Source of the DNA: Streptomyces antnestii
Lineage (GTDB): Bacteria > Actinomycetota > Actinomycetes > Streptomycetales > Streptomycetaceae
Direction: 5' to 3'
Length of the DNA: 64,000 nt
Assembly (NCBI RefSeq): GCF_004005495.1
Contig: NZ_RZYA01000007.1
Coordinates: 248,001-312,000 of the forward strand
Part shown: piece by piece, positions 26,182 to 34,320 of the stretch
How the letters are laid out: each line of letters begins with the position of its first letter
How positions within the stretch are numbered: the stretch's first letter is position 1
The notes under the pieces: generated by a model
What the model was told of the DNA's origin: nothing
The model's database searches: none
Seen by the model: only the letters and a program-made list of their open reading frames with translations
Program-made: the position numbers and the translations under genes

Positions 26182-26447
26182 TGCACCAGACACCCCAGCT
26201 GACGAACACGGGCATCGAGGCCTGGCTCGTCGAGTTCCTCGCGGAGGTCCTCGACGTCGGCAAGGACGAGATCGACCCCGCCACCGGACTCGACGCGTTG
26301 GGCGTCGACTCCGCGACCACCCTGGTGATCTGCGCCGCGGTCCGTGACGAGCTCGGCATCCCCGTGCGCCCCCGGGACGTCTTCGACCACTTCACCCCCC
26401 AAGCCCTGTCTCGTCATCTCACCGCACAGCTCCCGGCACGAGTGTGA
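26181..26447 (+). CDS. Free-standing acyl/peptidyl carrier protein
   Basis: 88 residues. The phosphopantetheine serine lies in LGVDSATTL (S44), within DPATGLDALGVDS, a normal carrier consensus. The ATG shares one base with the NRPS stop. The NRPS starts with a heterocyclization domain and has no loading carrier of its own, so this protein most likely holds the donor acyl group, in the way AcmD holds the aryl unit in actinomycin assembly. The enzyme that loads it is not evident in the window. Confidence 0.88.
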   Translation: MHQTPQLTNTGIEAWLVEFLAEVLDVGKDEIDPATGLDALGVDSATTLVICAAVRDELGIPVRPRDVFDHFTPQALSRHLTAQLPARV

Positions 26448-26454
26448 GGAACCC

Positions 26455-27225
26455 ATGAACGTCACCACGTCGCCCCGCTGGATCATCAGCGGGGCTCCGC
26501 GGCCGGCCGCCCCCAAGCTCTACTGCTTCGCGCACGGGGGTGGTTCCGCCGCGGAGTACCTTCGCTGGGCCCGTGACCTGCGCGGCGCCGAACCACACGC
26601 CGTCCAGCTGCCGGGCCGTGGTTCGCGTGCCACCGAGCCCGTCATCACCGCCATGGACACGCTCGTCGAGGCGTTCCTCGCCGAAGTCTCCCTCGGCAAG
26701 GAGCCGTACGCCTTCTTCGGGCACAGCCTCGGCGCACTCGTGTCGTACGAGATCACCCGGGCGTTGCGCGCGGCGGGCCGCCCCCTGCCCGCCCGCCTGG
26801 TCGTCTCGGGCTTTCCCGCGCCCCATCTGCCGCGCACGGCCGATGGCGTGCACCGGCTGCCCGATGCGGAGCTGCTCGACACCGTCTCCCGAATGCACGG
26901 CGGGATTCCCCAAGAGGTCCTCGCCTCACCAGAGTTGTGTGCACTTACGGCAACTGCCCTGCGGGCCGACTACGAGATCCTGGAGACCTACTCCTGGCGC
27001 TCCGAGGAACCGCTCTCCCTGCCCGTCACGGTCTTCGGCGGCAGCGACGACCATGTCACCGGCGAGCAGCTCGAGGCCTGGCGCGCCCTCACGACGGGTG
27101 AGGTGACCGTACGCCAGTTCCCCGGCGGCCACTTCTACCTGCGCGAGCGGCCCGCCGTGGTGCTGCGGGCCCTGGCGGGGGCGGTCGGCTCGATCCGCGC
27201 CCGAGCGGGAGACACGCCGTGCTGA
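26455..27225 (+). CDS. Type II thioesterase (alpha/beta hydrolase)
   Basis: 256 residues. The oxyanion region is CFAHGGGSAAEY, the nucleophile is in GHSLGAL (S91), the acid probably in FGGSDDHV and the histidine in PGGHFYL. This is the GrsT/external thioesterase family. It may edit misloaded carriers or release the product, since the NRPS has no terminal thioesterase. The ATG at 26455 follows GTGAGGAACCC and is eight bases after the carrier-protein stop; it overlaps the exporter gene by 7 bp. Confidence 0.88.
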   Translation: MNVTTSPRWIISGAPRPAAPKLYCFAHGGGSAAEYLRWARDLRGAEPHAVQLPGRGSRATEPVITAMDTLVEAFLAEVSLGKEPYAFFGHSLGALVSYEITRALRAAGRPLPARLVVSGFPAPHLPRTADGVHRLPDAELLDTVSRMHGGIPQEVLASPELCALTATALRADYEILETYSWRSEEPLSLPVTVFGGSDDHVTGEQLEAWRALTTGEVTVRQFPGGHFYLRERPAVVLRALAGAVGSIRARAGDTPC

Positions 27226-27836
27226 CCTTCGCCGCCGCGTCCCTGGTGCTCATCATGATCCCGGGACCCGACCAGGCCCTGATCACGCGCAACGCGCTCG
27301 CCGGAGGCCGCAGAGCCGGTCTGCTCACGATGGTGGGCGGAATGCTGGGGCTGAGCGTCCACGTCGGGGCTGCGGTACTGGGCATCTCCGCGCTGCTGCT
27401 CGCCTCGGCGACGGCATTCGCCGTCCTCAAGGTCGTGGGGGCCGCGTACTTGGTGTGGATGGGCATCGCGACCCTGCGCGGCGCCCGGCACACCATGAAG
27501 GAGGATGCGCAGGGCGACGGTGCCGGTGACCAGGAGGCGCACGGCGGCAGGCACCTGCGCCACGGCTTCCTGTCCAACGCTCTCAACCCGAAGGTCGCAC
27601 TGTTCTTCGTGACCTTCCTGCCGCAGTTCCTGCCGACCCACGGCGTGCTGCCCAAGGCGCTGCTGCTGTCACTGGTGTTCGCCGTGATCTATGTGCTCTG
27701 GTTCAGCACGTACGTCTTCACGGTCGACCGGTTGGGCACCTGGCTGCGCAGGCCGCGCGTGCGGGCCCGCATCGAACAGGTGACGGGGCTGCTCCTCATC
27801 GGATTCGCGGCCCGGCTGGCGTTCCAGTCACCCTGA
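27219..27836 (+). CDS. LysE/RhtB-type amino-acid exporter
   Basis: 205 residues with about six membrane segments. Family landmarks are IMIPGPDQALITRNAL near the N-terminus and HGFLSNALNPKVALFFVTFLPQF in the middle. LysE/RhtB proteins export amino acids and small peptides or analogues. The GTG at 27219 overlaps the thioesterase gene by 7 bp, so it is the last gene of the NRPS operon. This suggests a small, amino-acid-like product or a toxic amino-acid intermediate. Confidence 0.88.
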   Translation: MLTFAAASLVLIMIPGPDQALITRNALAGGRRAGLLTMVGGMLGLSVHVGAAVLGISALLLASATAFAVLKVVGAAYLVWMGIATLRGARHTMKEDAQGDGAGDQEAHGGRHLRHGFLSNALNPKVALFFVTFLPQFLPTHGVLPKALLLSLVFAVIYVLWFSTYVFTVDRLGTWLRRPRVRARIEQVTGLLLIGFAARLAFQSP

Positions 27837-27848
27837 CCGATCGCAGGA

Positions 27849-28331
27849 TCAGCCTGTGGGCCGACGGCCCTCGGTGTCGGTGAGGCGCTCCACCACCGTC
27901 TCACCGACATCGGCGAACACGTCGATCTCCTCGGCGGTCAGCAGATCGATGAAGTACTTGCGCACGGACTCCACGTGCAGGGGGGCTGCCGCCTCGATGG
28001 TCCGCTGCCCCGGGGCGGTGAGGACGACGACCGCTCCCCTGCCGTCCGTCGCGCACTCCTCGCGCACCACGAGACCGCGCTGTTCCATGCGGGCCAGGTG
28101 ATGGGAGAGGCGACTGCGGGACCAGAGCATGCGCTCCGCGAGCTCGCTGACCCGGCAGCGGTGGTCCGGCCTGCTGCCCAGGCTGGACAGCACGTCGTAG
28201 TCGGGTTCGGAAAGCCCGCTCTGCCGGGCGAGATCACGTGACAGCTGGGCGTTGAGCAGCAGGAACATACGGCGGTAGGCCTGCCATGCGCGCTGCTCGC
28301 GGTCGGAAAGCCAACGGGGTTCCTGGGTCAT
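27849..28331 (-). CDS. MarR family transcriptional regulator
   Basis: 160 residues from the ATG at 28331. An ATG at 28361 in the same frame lies inside a palindrome and is less likely. The winged HTH is seen in LARQSGLSEPDYDVLSSLG, VSELAERMLWSRSRLSHHLARMEQRGLV and CATDGRGAVVVLTAPG. It ends 13 bp from the cluster's exporter gene (convergent) and is divergent from the YczE-like gene. Two copies of TGACAyGTCA in the divergent gap are obvious candidate operators. Whether it also regulates the cluster is open; it is the only regulator directly adjoining it. Confidence 0.88.
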   Translation of the reverse strand: MTQEPRWLSDREQRAWQAYRRMFLLLNAQLSRDLARQSGLSEPDYDVLSSLGSRPDHRCRVSELAERMLWSRSRLSHHLARMEQRGLVVREECATDGRGAVVVLTAPGQRTIEAAAPLHVESVRKYFIDLLTAEEIDVFADVGETVVERLTDTEGRRPTG

Positions 28332-28350
28332 GCGGCCACCGTACTGCAGT

Positions 28351-28370
28351 GTAGTTGACATGTCATCTAC
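28351..28370. promoter_or_regulatory. Palindromic operator candidate 1 (MarR divergent region)
   Basis: A 20-bp near-perfect palindrome, GTAG-T-TGACATGTCA-T-CTAC, broken only at the symmetric fifth/sixteenth positions. It sits 20 bp upstream of the MarR ATG at 28331 and carries the core TGACATGTCA at 28356-28365. Size and symmetry fit a MarR dimer site for autoregulation. Confidence 0.6.
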
Positions 28371-28388
28371 CTCATCCTACGATGCAGG

Positions 28389-28398
28389 TGACACGTCA
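28389..28398. promoter_or_regulatory. Palindromic operator candidate 2 (MarR divergent region)
   Basis: TGACACGTCA at 28389-28398 matches the core of the first palindrome at nine of ten positions. The two cores are 33 bp apart, about three helical turns, so they face the same side of DNA. It lies 16 bp before the likely GTG start of the membrane protein at 28415. Confidence 0.55.
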
Positions 28399-28414
28399 AT
28401 CATCTGGAGATGTC

Positions 28415-29011
28415 GTGGCACGGTCGCTGAGTCTTCTCGGGGGGCTCGTCCTGTTCGGCGTGAGCGTCGCGCTCATGATCGCCGCGGGGCTCGGTCTCCC
28501 CTCCTGGGACGCCCTGCACCAAGGGATATCGCGCAGTACCGGACTGTCCTTCGGGTGGGTCGTGAACCTTGTCGGCGCCCTGGTGCTCATCGCCTGGATA
28601 CCACTGCGGGTCCGCCCCGGAATCGGCACCCTCTGCAACATCCTCGTCGTCGGCGTCGCCGCCGACACCACTCTCGGCCTCCTCCCGGAATCCGGCCGCC
28701 TCGCCGTGCGGATCCCGTTCCTGCTCGTGGGGATCGGGCTCAACGCCGTAGCCACCGGGCTCTACATCGGAGCCGGCCTCGGCCCTGGACCACGCGACGG
28801 CCTGATGACCGGCCTGGCACGGCACGGGATCTCGATCCGCGCCGCGCGCACCATGATCGAGATCTGCGTACTGCTCACCGGCTGGCTGCTCGGCGGCACG
28901 GTCGGCATCGGAACGCTCCTGTACGCCGCGACGATCGGTCCGCTCGCCCAGCAGGCCATCCGCCGCTTCACCATCCGGCCCGCCACCTCCACCACCGCCT
29001 CGACCACATGA
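28415..29011 (+). CDS. YczE-like integral membrane protein
   Basis: 198 residues, nearly all hydrophobic, with about five membrane segments: LLGGLVLFGVSVALMIAAGLG, WVVNLVGALVLIAWIPL, IPFLLVGIGLNAVATGLYIG. The family signature includes GLSFGWVVNLVG and GAGLGPGPRDGLMTGL. YczE-type proteins are common, often beside a regulator; in Bacillus YczE affects the function of an antibiotic synthetase. I chose the GTG at 28415 because GGAG lies five bases upstream; ATGs at 28382 and 28355 would start inside the operator region. It is followed closely by an FMN reductase gene. Confidence 0.8.
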   Translation: MARSLSLLGGLVLFGVSVALMIAAGLGLPSWDALHQGISRSTGLSFGWVVNLVGALVLIAWIPLRVRPGIGTLCNILVVGVAADTTLGLLPESGRLAVRIPFLLVGIGLNAVATGLYIGAGLGPGPRDGLMTGLARHGISIRAARTMIEICVLLTGWLLGGTVGIGTLLYAATIGPLAQQAIRRFTIRPATSTTASTT

Positions 29012-29024
29012 AGGATCGGCACGA

Positions 29025-29591
29025 ATGCCTCGCCTGTATGTCATCTCCGCCAGCACGCGTCCCACCTCGACGGGGCGCCCACTAGCCGCCTGGGTCGCCG
29101 AACTCGCCGCCTCCCGCACGGAGTTCGACACCACATTGATCGATCTCGGAGAGCTCGGCCTGCCGTTCCTCGACGAGCCCGAGCACCCCTCCGGCGGCCG
29201 CTACGTCCACCAGCACACCAAGCAGTGGAGCGCGAAGGTCGACTCCGCCGACTGCTTCGTCTTCGTCATGCCGATGTACAACGGCGGTTTCAGCGCGCCC
29301 CTCAAGAACGCCATCGACTTCCTCTACCAGGAATGGAAGGACAAGCCTGTAGGCCTGATCAGCTACAGCGCGGGCACATCGGGCGGCGCCCCCGCCATCG
29401 AGATGATCCGTCCGGTCCTCGGCCGGGTCGGTCTGCGCCCCGCCGAGAAGAGCCTGTCGATCCCCGGCATCGAGGAACGCATCGGCGAGGACCAGCGGTT
29501 CCTGGCCACACCCGAACTCACGGCACAGGCCGGCGCCGTCCTCGACGAGGTGACCGAGGCACTCGCCGCGACAGAGTCCGCCGTAGCCTGA
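29025..29591 (+). CDS. NADPH-dependent FMN reductase family protein
   Basis: 188 residues of flavodoxin-like fold: an N-terminal ISASTRPTSTGRP FMN-phosphate loop, FVMPMYNGGFSAPLKNAIDFL as the family signature, and LISYSAGTSGG. It transfers electrons from NADPH to FMN or to quinone/azo substrates. It lies 13 bp after the YczE-like gene and is probably co-transcribed under the MarR repressor, suggesting a stress or detoxification response. Confidence 0.88.
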   Translation: MPRLYVISASTRPTSTGRPLAAWVAELAASRTEFDTTLIDLGELGLPFLDEPEHPSGGRYVHQHTKQWSAKVDSADCFVFVMPMYNGGFSAPLKNAIDFLYQEWKDKPVGLISYSAGTSGGAPAIEMIRPVLGRVGLRPAEKSLSIPGIEERIGEDQRFLATPELTAQAGAVLDEVTEALAATESAVA

Positions 29592-29632
29592 TCTGCCGTC
29601 CAGGTCGGCATGGCCCCGCCCTGCGGAGACGC

Positions 29633-30259
29633 TCACGCGTCGCCGTACGCCTCTCCGCCGAGCTCGAACTCCGCGGTGCCGGCGGTCACATCGGCCAGCC
29701 AGGCCCGGAACGCGTCGACGTCGGCGTCCGGCAGGCCGATCTCGATGGTGACCGCCTCTCCGTAATGGACGTCACGCACCTCACGTCCCGTGGACCGCAG
29801 GTCGTTCTGCACCTTGCCGGCCCGCTGGTGGTCGACGGTGACGGTGGCGAGCCGGAAGCGGCGCCGGGTGATGGTGCCGAGGGCGTCGAGGGCCTCGCCG
29901 ACGGCGCCTCCGTAGGCGCGGATGAGGCCGCCCGCGCCGAGCTTCACGCCTCCGTAGTAGCGGGTCACGACGGCGACGACGTACCGCATGTCGCGGCGGG
30001 TGAGCATCTGGAGCATGGGGACGCCCGCCGTGCCGCCCGGTTCGCCGTCGTCGCTCGCCTTCTGTACGGAGGCGTCGGCGCCGATGACGTACGCGTAGCA
30101 GTTGTGGGTCGCCGTCGGGTGCTCCTTGCGGATGCGCGCGACGAAGTCCTGGGCCTCGCGTTCGGTGGCGGCGGGCGCGAGCGCGCACAGGAACCGGGAG
30201 CGGTTGATCTCGGTCTCGTGCACGCCCTCGCGGGCCACGGTGCGGTACTCGTCCTGCAT
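29633..30259 (-). CDS. YigZ/IMPACT family protein
   Basis: 208 residues from the ATG at 30259. The IMPACT-type domain shows RSRFLCALAPAATEREAQDF, HNCYAYVIG, DDGEPGGTAGVPML and VVAVVTRYYGGVKLGAGGL, followed by a small ferredoxin-like domain. These proteins are widespread and linked to translation and starvation responses; the bacterial function is unclear. The open frame continues far upstream but that part is antisense to the permease gene. Confidence 0.92.
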   Translation of the reverse strand: MQDEYRTVAREGVHETEINRSRFLCALAPAATEREAQDFVARIRKEHPTATHNCYAYVIGADASVQKASDDGEPGGTAGVPMLQMLTRRDMRYVVAVVTRYYGGVKLGAGGLIRAYGGAVGEALDALGTITRRRFRLATVTVDHQRAGKVQNDLRSTGREVRDVHYGEAVTIEIGLPDADVDAFRAWLADVTAGTAEFELGGEAYGDA

Positions 30260-30385
30260 CGGCCCAGCGTATGCGCCCCGGGCGGTCGGCCCGCCCCCGC
30301 CCACCGCCCGGATCACGGTGTGGTGGATACTCGCTCGTCGTCCCAGTAGCCGGGACGCACGTCTCAACAGGAAGCGGCACCACCC

Positions 30386-32362
30386 ATGACCGGCACGCAG
30401 GCCGAGCCCGCCGAAGGCACGGCCGTCCGGCCGCCATCCCCGCGATGGCGGTCCTGGCTCCTCGAAGGTCTGAGCGAGACGACGGCCCGGCATCCGGGTC
30501 CGCACGGCACCCCGCCGGCCGAGCACAAGGGCAACACGTGGTGGCGGGTGATGTGCCTGACCGGCGTGGACTACTTCTCCACCCTCGGCTACCAGCCGGG
30601 CATCGCCGCGCTCGCCGCGGGACTGCTTTCCCCGCTGGCCACCCTCGTCCTGATCGCGCTCACGCTCGGCGGGGCGCTGCCGGTCTACCGCCGCGTCGCC
30701 AAGGAGTCCCCGCACGGCGAGGGCTCGATCGCGATGCTGGAGCGGCTCCTCCCCTGGTGGGCGGGGAAGCTGTTCGTCCTCGTACTGCTCGGGTTCGCGG
30801 CCACCGACTTCATGATCACGATCACGCTCTCGGCGGCGGACGCCGCCGCGCACGTCGTCGAGAACCCCTTCGCGCCCGCCTCCCTCGACGGCGCGAACAT
30901 CTGGATCACCCTGGTCCTCGTGGCGGCGCTCGGCGCGGTGTTCCTCAAGGGGTTCCGCGAGGCGATCCGCGTCGCGGTCGTCCTGGTCGCCGTCTACCTC
31001 GCCCTGAACGTGGTCGTCCTCGTCACCGCCGCCTGGCACGTCCTGAGCGAGCCGGTGCGGATCGGCAACTGGTGGGACGCCATGACCGCCGCGCACTCCT
31101 CACCGCTCGCGATGGTCGGGGTGGCGCTCCTCGTCTTCCCGAAGCTGGCGCTCGGCATGTCCGGCTTCGAGACCGGCGTCGCCGTGATGCCGCAGGTGCG
31201 GGGCGACGCCACGGACACGCACGCACGTCCCGCGGGGCGGGTCAGGGAGACCCGGAAGCTGCTCACCACGGCCGCGCTGATCATGAGCGGTTTCCTGCTC
31301 CTGTCCAGCCTCGCGACGACGATCCTCATCCCGCAGTCCGCGTTCGAGAGCGGCGGCCGGGCCAACGGGCGCGCCCTCGCCTTCCTCGCGCACCAGTACC
31401 TGGGCGAGGCCTTCGGCACGGTCTACGACGTCTCGACCATCGCCATCCTGTGGTTCGCCGGGGCGTCCGCGCTCGCCGGGCTCCTCAACCTCGTACCGCG
31501 CTATCTGCCGCGCTACGGCATGGCCCCGGAGTGGACGCGTGCCGTCCGCCCGCTGGTGCTCCTGTTCATGGCGATCGCGGTCTTCATCACGCTGTGGTTC
31601 AACGCGAACGTCGACGACCAGAGCGGCGCGTACGCGACCGGTGTCCTGGTCCTGATGCTGTCGGCGTCGTTCGCCTCGACGGTCGCCGTGCGGTCGCGGG
31701 GCCGCAAGGCCGCGACCGTCGGCTTCGGCGCGATCACCGCCGTGTTCGCGTACACCCTCGTCACGAACGTCATCGAGCGGCCCGACGGCATCAAGATCGC
31801 CCTTCTGTTCATCGTCGGGATCCTCCTCACCTCCTTCGCGTCCCGCGTGCACCGCGCGTTCGAACTGCGGGCGGGTGACGTCACGTTCGACGAGACGGCG
31901 GCCCGGATCATCGACGAGGCCGCGGGCCACGGTCCGCTGCGGATCATCGCGAACGAGCCGCACGAGCACACCACGGCCGAGTACCGCGCCAAGGAGTACA
32001 GCCAGCGCGAGCAGACCCACATCCCGGACGGGCGGCCCGTCCTGTTCCTGGAGGTCTTCGTCCACGACTCGTCGGACTTCACCGCGCCGGTCGAGGTCCA
32101 CGGCGACGAGAAGCACGGCGTACGCCGGCTGCGCGTCCAGGGCGCGGGCGTGCCGAACACCATCGCGGCCGTCCTCATGAGCCTGCGGGCCCGCACGGGC
32201 GACGTGCCGCACGCGTACTTCAACTGGACCGAGGGCCATCCCGTCAGCCATCTGCTGCGCTTCCTCGTCTTCGGTGACGGCGAGGTCGCCCCGGTCACCC
32301 GCGAGGTGCTGCGCCGCGCCGAGCCCGACCCCGGTCTGCGCCCCCGTGTCCACGTGGGCTGA
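30386..32362 (+). CDS. APC superfamily permease with long C-terminal domain
   Basis: 658 residues. About twelve membrane segments run from residue 50 (LTGVDYFSTLGYQPG) to about 480, including AALAAGLLSPLATLVLIAL and LVFPKLALGMSGFETGVAVM. A cytosolic tail of about 170 residues follows (RIIDEAAGHGPLRIIANEPHEHTT). The permease core is of the amino-acid/polyamine type. Substrate is not evident. It is monocistronic between YigZ (divergent) and a BlaI-like regulator. Confidence 0.85.
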   Translation: MTGTQAEPAEGTAVRPPSPRWRSWLLEGLSETTARHPGPHGTPPAEHKGNTWWRVMCLTGVDYFSTLGYQPGIAALAAGLLSPLATLVLIALTLGGALPVYRRVAKESPHGEGSIAMLERLLPWWAGKLFVLVLLGFAATDFMITITLSAADAAAHVVENPFAPASLDGANIWITLVLVAALGAVFLKGFREAIRVAVVLVAVYLALNVVVLVTAAWHVLSEPVRIGNWWDAMTAAHSSPLAMVGVALLVFPKLALGMSGFETGVAVMPQVRGDATDTHARPAGRVRETRKLLTTAALIMSGFLLLSSLATTILIPQSAFESGGRANGRALAFLAHQYLGEAFGTVYDVSTIAILWFAGASALAGLLNLVPRYLPRYGMAPEWTRAVRPLVLLFMAIAVFITLWFNANVDDQSGAYATGVLVLMLSASFASTVAVRSRGRKAATVGFGAITAVFAYTLVTNVIERPDGIKIALLFIVGILLTSFASRVHRAFELRAGDVTFDETAARIIDEAAGHGPLRIIANEPHEHTTAEYRAKEYSQREQTHIPDGRPVLFLEVFVHDSSDFTAPVEVHGDEKHGVRRLRVQGAGVPNTIAAVLMSLRARTGDVPHAYFNWTEGHPVSHLLRFLVFGDGEVAPVTREVLRRAEPDPGLRPRVHVG

Positions 32363-32437
32363 CCCGCGGGCGCGCCGCCCCGCCATAGGATGTGGCGCCG
32401 GCGGGCGGGGCGCGGCCGAAGCGGAGGGCGGCGGGAC

Positions 32438-32851
32438 ATGACACGGGACGGACACGACCGGCGGGCACGGCGCCGGGGGCAGGGCGAACTGGAGGCCCAG
32501 GTCCTCGCAGTGCTGTGCGAGGCGCCGGGGCCGGTGACGGCCGCGTGGGTGCAGGAGCGGATCGGCGACAGCCTCGCGTACACGACCGTGGTGACGATCC
32601 TGACGCGGCTCCTCGCGAAGGGCGCGGTGACCCGCGCCCGCGACGGCCGTTCCTTCCTGTGGACCCCGGCGGCCGACGGCGCGGGGCTCGCGGCGCTGCG
32701 GATGCGCAAGGTCCTCGACGGCGAGACGGACCGCGAGGCGGTCCTCTCCCGGTTCGTCACGGCGCTGCCGCCCGGCGACGAACAGCTCCTGCGGGACCTG
32801 CTCGAACAGGCCGGACAGCCGGACGACGCCGCAGGACCGGACGAGGGCTGA
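32438..32851 (+). CDS. BlaI/MecI/CopY family repressor
   Basis: 137 residues. The winged HTH is QGELEAQVLAVLCEAPGPVT, LAYTTVVTILTRLLAKGAVTRARDGRSFLWTP, followed by an Asp/Glu-rich dimerisation helix. Such repressors are inactivated when a partner M56 membrane protease cleaves them. The partner lies 8 bp downstream. GGAGG precedes the ATG at 32438. The target genes are not indicated within the window. Confidence 0.92.
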   Translation: MTRDGHDRRARRRGQGELEAQVLAVLCEAPGPVTAAWVQERIGDSLAYTTVVTILTRLLAKGAVTRARDGRSFLWTPAADGAGLAALRMRKVLDGETDREAVLSRFVTALPPGDEQLLRDLLEQAGQPDDAAGPDEG

Positions 32852-32858
32852 CCGGGCG

Positions 32859-33791
32859 ATGGGGGTCTTCGTCTTCTTACCGCTGGTGCTGCCGCTGACG
32901 GCGTGGCCGGTGGCGCGCCTCGCCGAGCAGCACCTCCACCCGCGCACCGCGACGCGTCTGCTGACGGCGGTCGGCGGGGTGATGGCCGTGTGCAGCACGC
33001 TGTGCCTGGCCCTCCTCATGGTCGTCGGCACGGCCCAGCTGCCGGGGAACCCGCTGCCCGACGGCTGGTCCGACCCCGAGGTGCGGGCGGCCGTGCCGCA
33101 CGACGAGGTGGCGGGCAAGGCCGCGATCCCCGCGCTCGCCGCCGTCCTCGTGGCCTGTGCGCGGGTCGTCCTGCGCCACCACCGCGTCCCGCGCCGCGCC
33201 AGGCGGGCCCTCGCCGGGCTGCGCGCCCCGGGAGTCGCGGTCGTGCCGGACACGGTGCCGTACGCGTACGCCCTGCCCGGGGGCGACCGCGACCGGGTGG
33301 TGGTCACGACCGGGCTCCTGTCCCTCCTCACCCCGCCGGAGCGCCGGGCGCTGTTCGCACACGAGCGGGCCCATCTGGCGGGGCGGCACCATCGTCATCT
33401 GCTCGTGGCACGCCTTGCGGCGCGGGCCAACCCGTTCCTGCTGCCGCTGAGCCGGGCGGTGGCGTACTCGACGGAGCGGTGGGCCGACGAGGACGCGGCA
33501 CGCACCGTGCGGGACCGCCGTGTGGTGGCGCGCGCGATCGGCAAGGCGGCCCTCGTGTCGCGTCCCGCGCCGTCCCCGACCCTGGCGGGCCTCGCGGCTC
33601 CCGGCCCGGTGCCCCGCCGGGTCGCGGCTCTGCTGCGCCCGGCCCCCTCGGCGCGGACCTGGCCACCGGTCGGCACCGGCGCCGGACTCGCGGCCTGGGC
33701 GGCGGCGGTGGGCACGGCGGTGTCGGCGATGTCCTCGGCGAACTCCGCTGTCACCATGATCCGCATCCTGCACGCGGCCACGTTCCTCTGA
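32859..33791 (+). CDS. M56 family (BlaR1/MecR1-like) membrane metalloprotease
   Basis: 310 residues with membrane helices at both ends (FVFLPLVLPLTAWPV, LTAVGGVMAVCSTLCLALLMVV, AAWAAAVGTAVSAM). The zinc motif HExxH is AHERAHLAGRHH near residue 168. It is shorter than BlaR1 and has no penicillin-binding sensor domain, as is usual for actinobacterial M56 proteins paired with BlaI. It probably cleaves the repressor encoded just upstream in response to a membrane or cell-wall signal. Confidence 0.9.
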   Translation: MGVFVFLPLVLPLTAWPVARLAEQHLHPRTATRLLTAVGGVMAVCSTLCLALLMVVGTAQLPGNPLPDGWSDPEVRAAVPHDEVAGKAAIPALAAVLVACARVVLRHHRVPRRARRALAGLRAPGVAVVPDTVPYAYALPGGDRDRVVVTTGLLSLLTPPERRALFAHERAHLAGRHHRHLLVARLAARANPFLLPLSRAVAYSTERWADEDAARTVRDRRVVARAIGKAALVSRPAPSPTLAGLAAPGPVPRRVAALLRPAPSARTWPPVGTGAGLAAWAAAVGTAVSAMSSANSAVTMIRILHAATFL

Positions 33792-33888
33792 ACGCGCACA
33801 CGTGACCTCTGAGCGCGCACACGGGAATCCCTCGCGGCGTCCGCCCGTTGACCCCGGTGAACGTCCGGTCCACCCCAGGAGGCAGCGC

Positions 33889-34299
33889 ATGTACGGCGAT
33901 CAGGAGACGGTCCGCAGGATCCTCACGGAGCTCGGTGACACCTGGGCAGTCGTGGGCCTCTCCTCGAACAGGGCGCGCGCCGCGTACGGCGTCGCCGAGG
34001 TGCTCCAGCGCTTCGGCAAGCGCGTCGTCCCGGTCCACCCCAAGGCCGAGACGGTGCACGGCGAGCAGGGCTACGCCTCCCTCGACGAGATCCCCTTCAA
34101 GGTCGACGTGGTGGACACCTTCGTGAACTCCCATCTGGCGGGCCAGGTCGCCGACGAGGCCCGCGCGATCGGCGCCGAAGCGGTGTGGTTCCAGCTGGGC
34201 GTGATCGACGAGGCGGCCTACGCCCGGACGCGCGAGGCGGGCCTGGCCATGGTCATGGACAAGTGCCCGGCGATCGAGATCCCCCGCCTGAGCCGCTAA
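33889..34299 (+). CDS. CoA-binding (Rossmann) domain protein
   Basis: 136 residues of the single-domain CoA-binding family: WAVVGLSSNRARAAYGVAEVL, RVVPVHPKAETVHGEQGYASL, FVNSHLAGQVADEA, and VMDKCPAIEIPRL. The fold is that of the succinyl-CoA synthetase alpha N-terminal domain. Function is not established. The start at 33889 is supported by AGGAGG seven bases upstream. Confidence 0.9.
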   Translation: MYGDQETVRRILTELGDTWAVVGLSSNRARAAYGVAEVLQRFGKRVVPVHPKAETVHGEQGYASLDEIPFKVDVVDTFVNSHLAGQVADEARAIGAEAVWFQLGVIDEAAYARTREAGLAMVMDKCPAIEIPRLSR

Positions 34300-34320
34300 C
34301 TACCCTCCTAGCTACGGACG

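Noticed and set aside
29633..31096. YigZ gene read as a 487-residue fusion protein
   Set aside because: The upstream part is antisense to the APC permease gene and is charged low-complexity sequence; the family start is at 30259.
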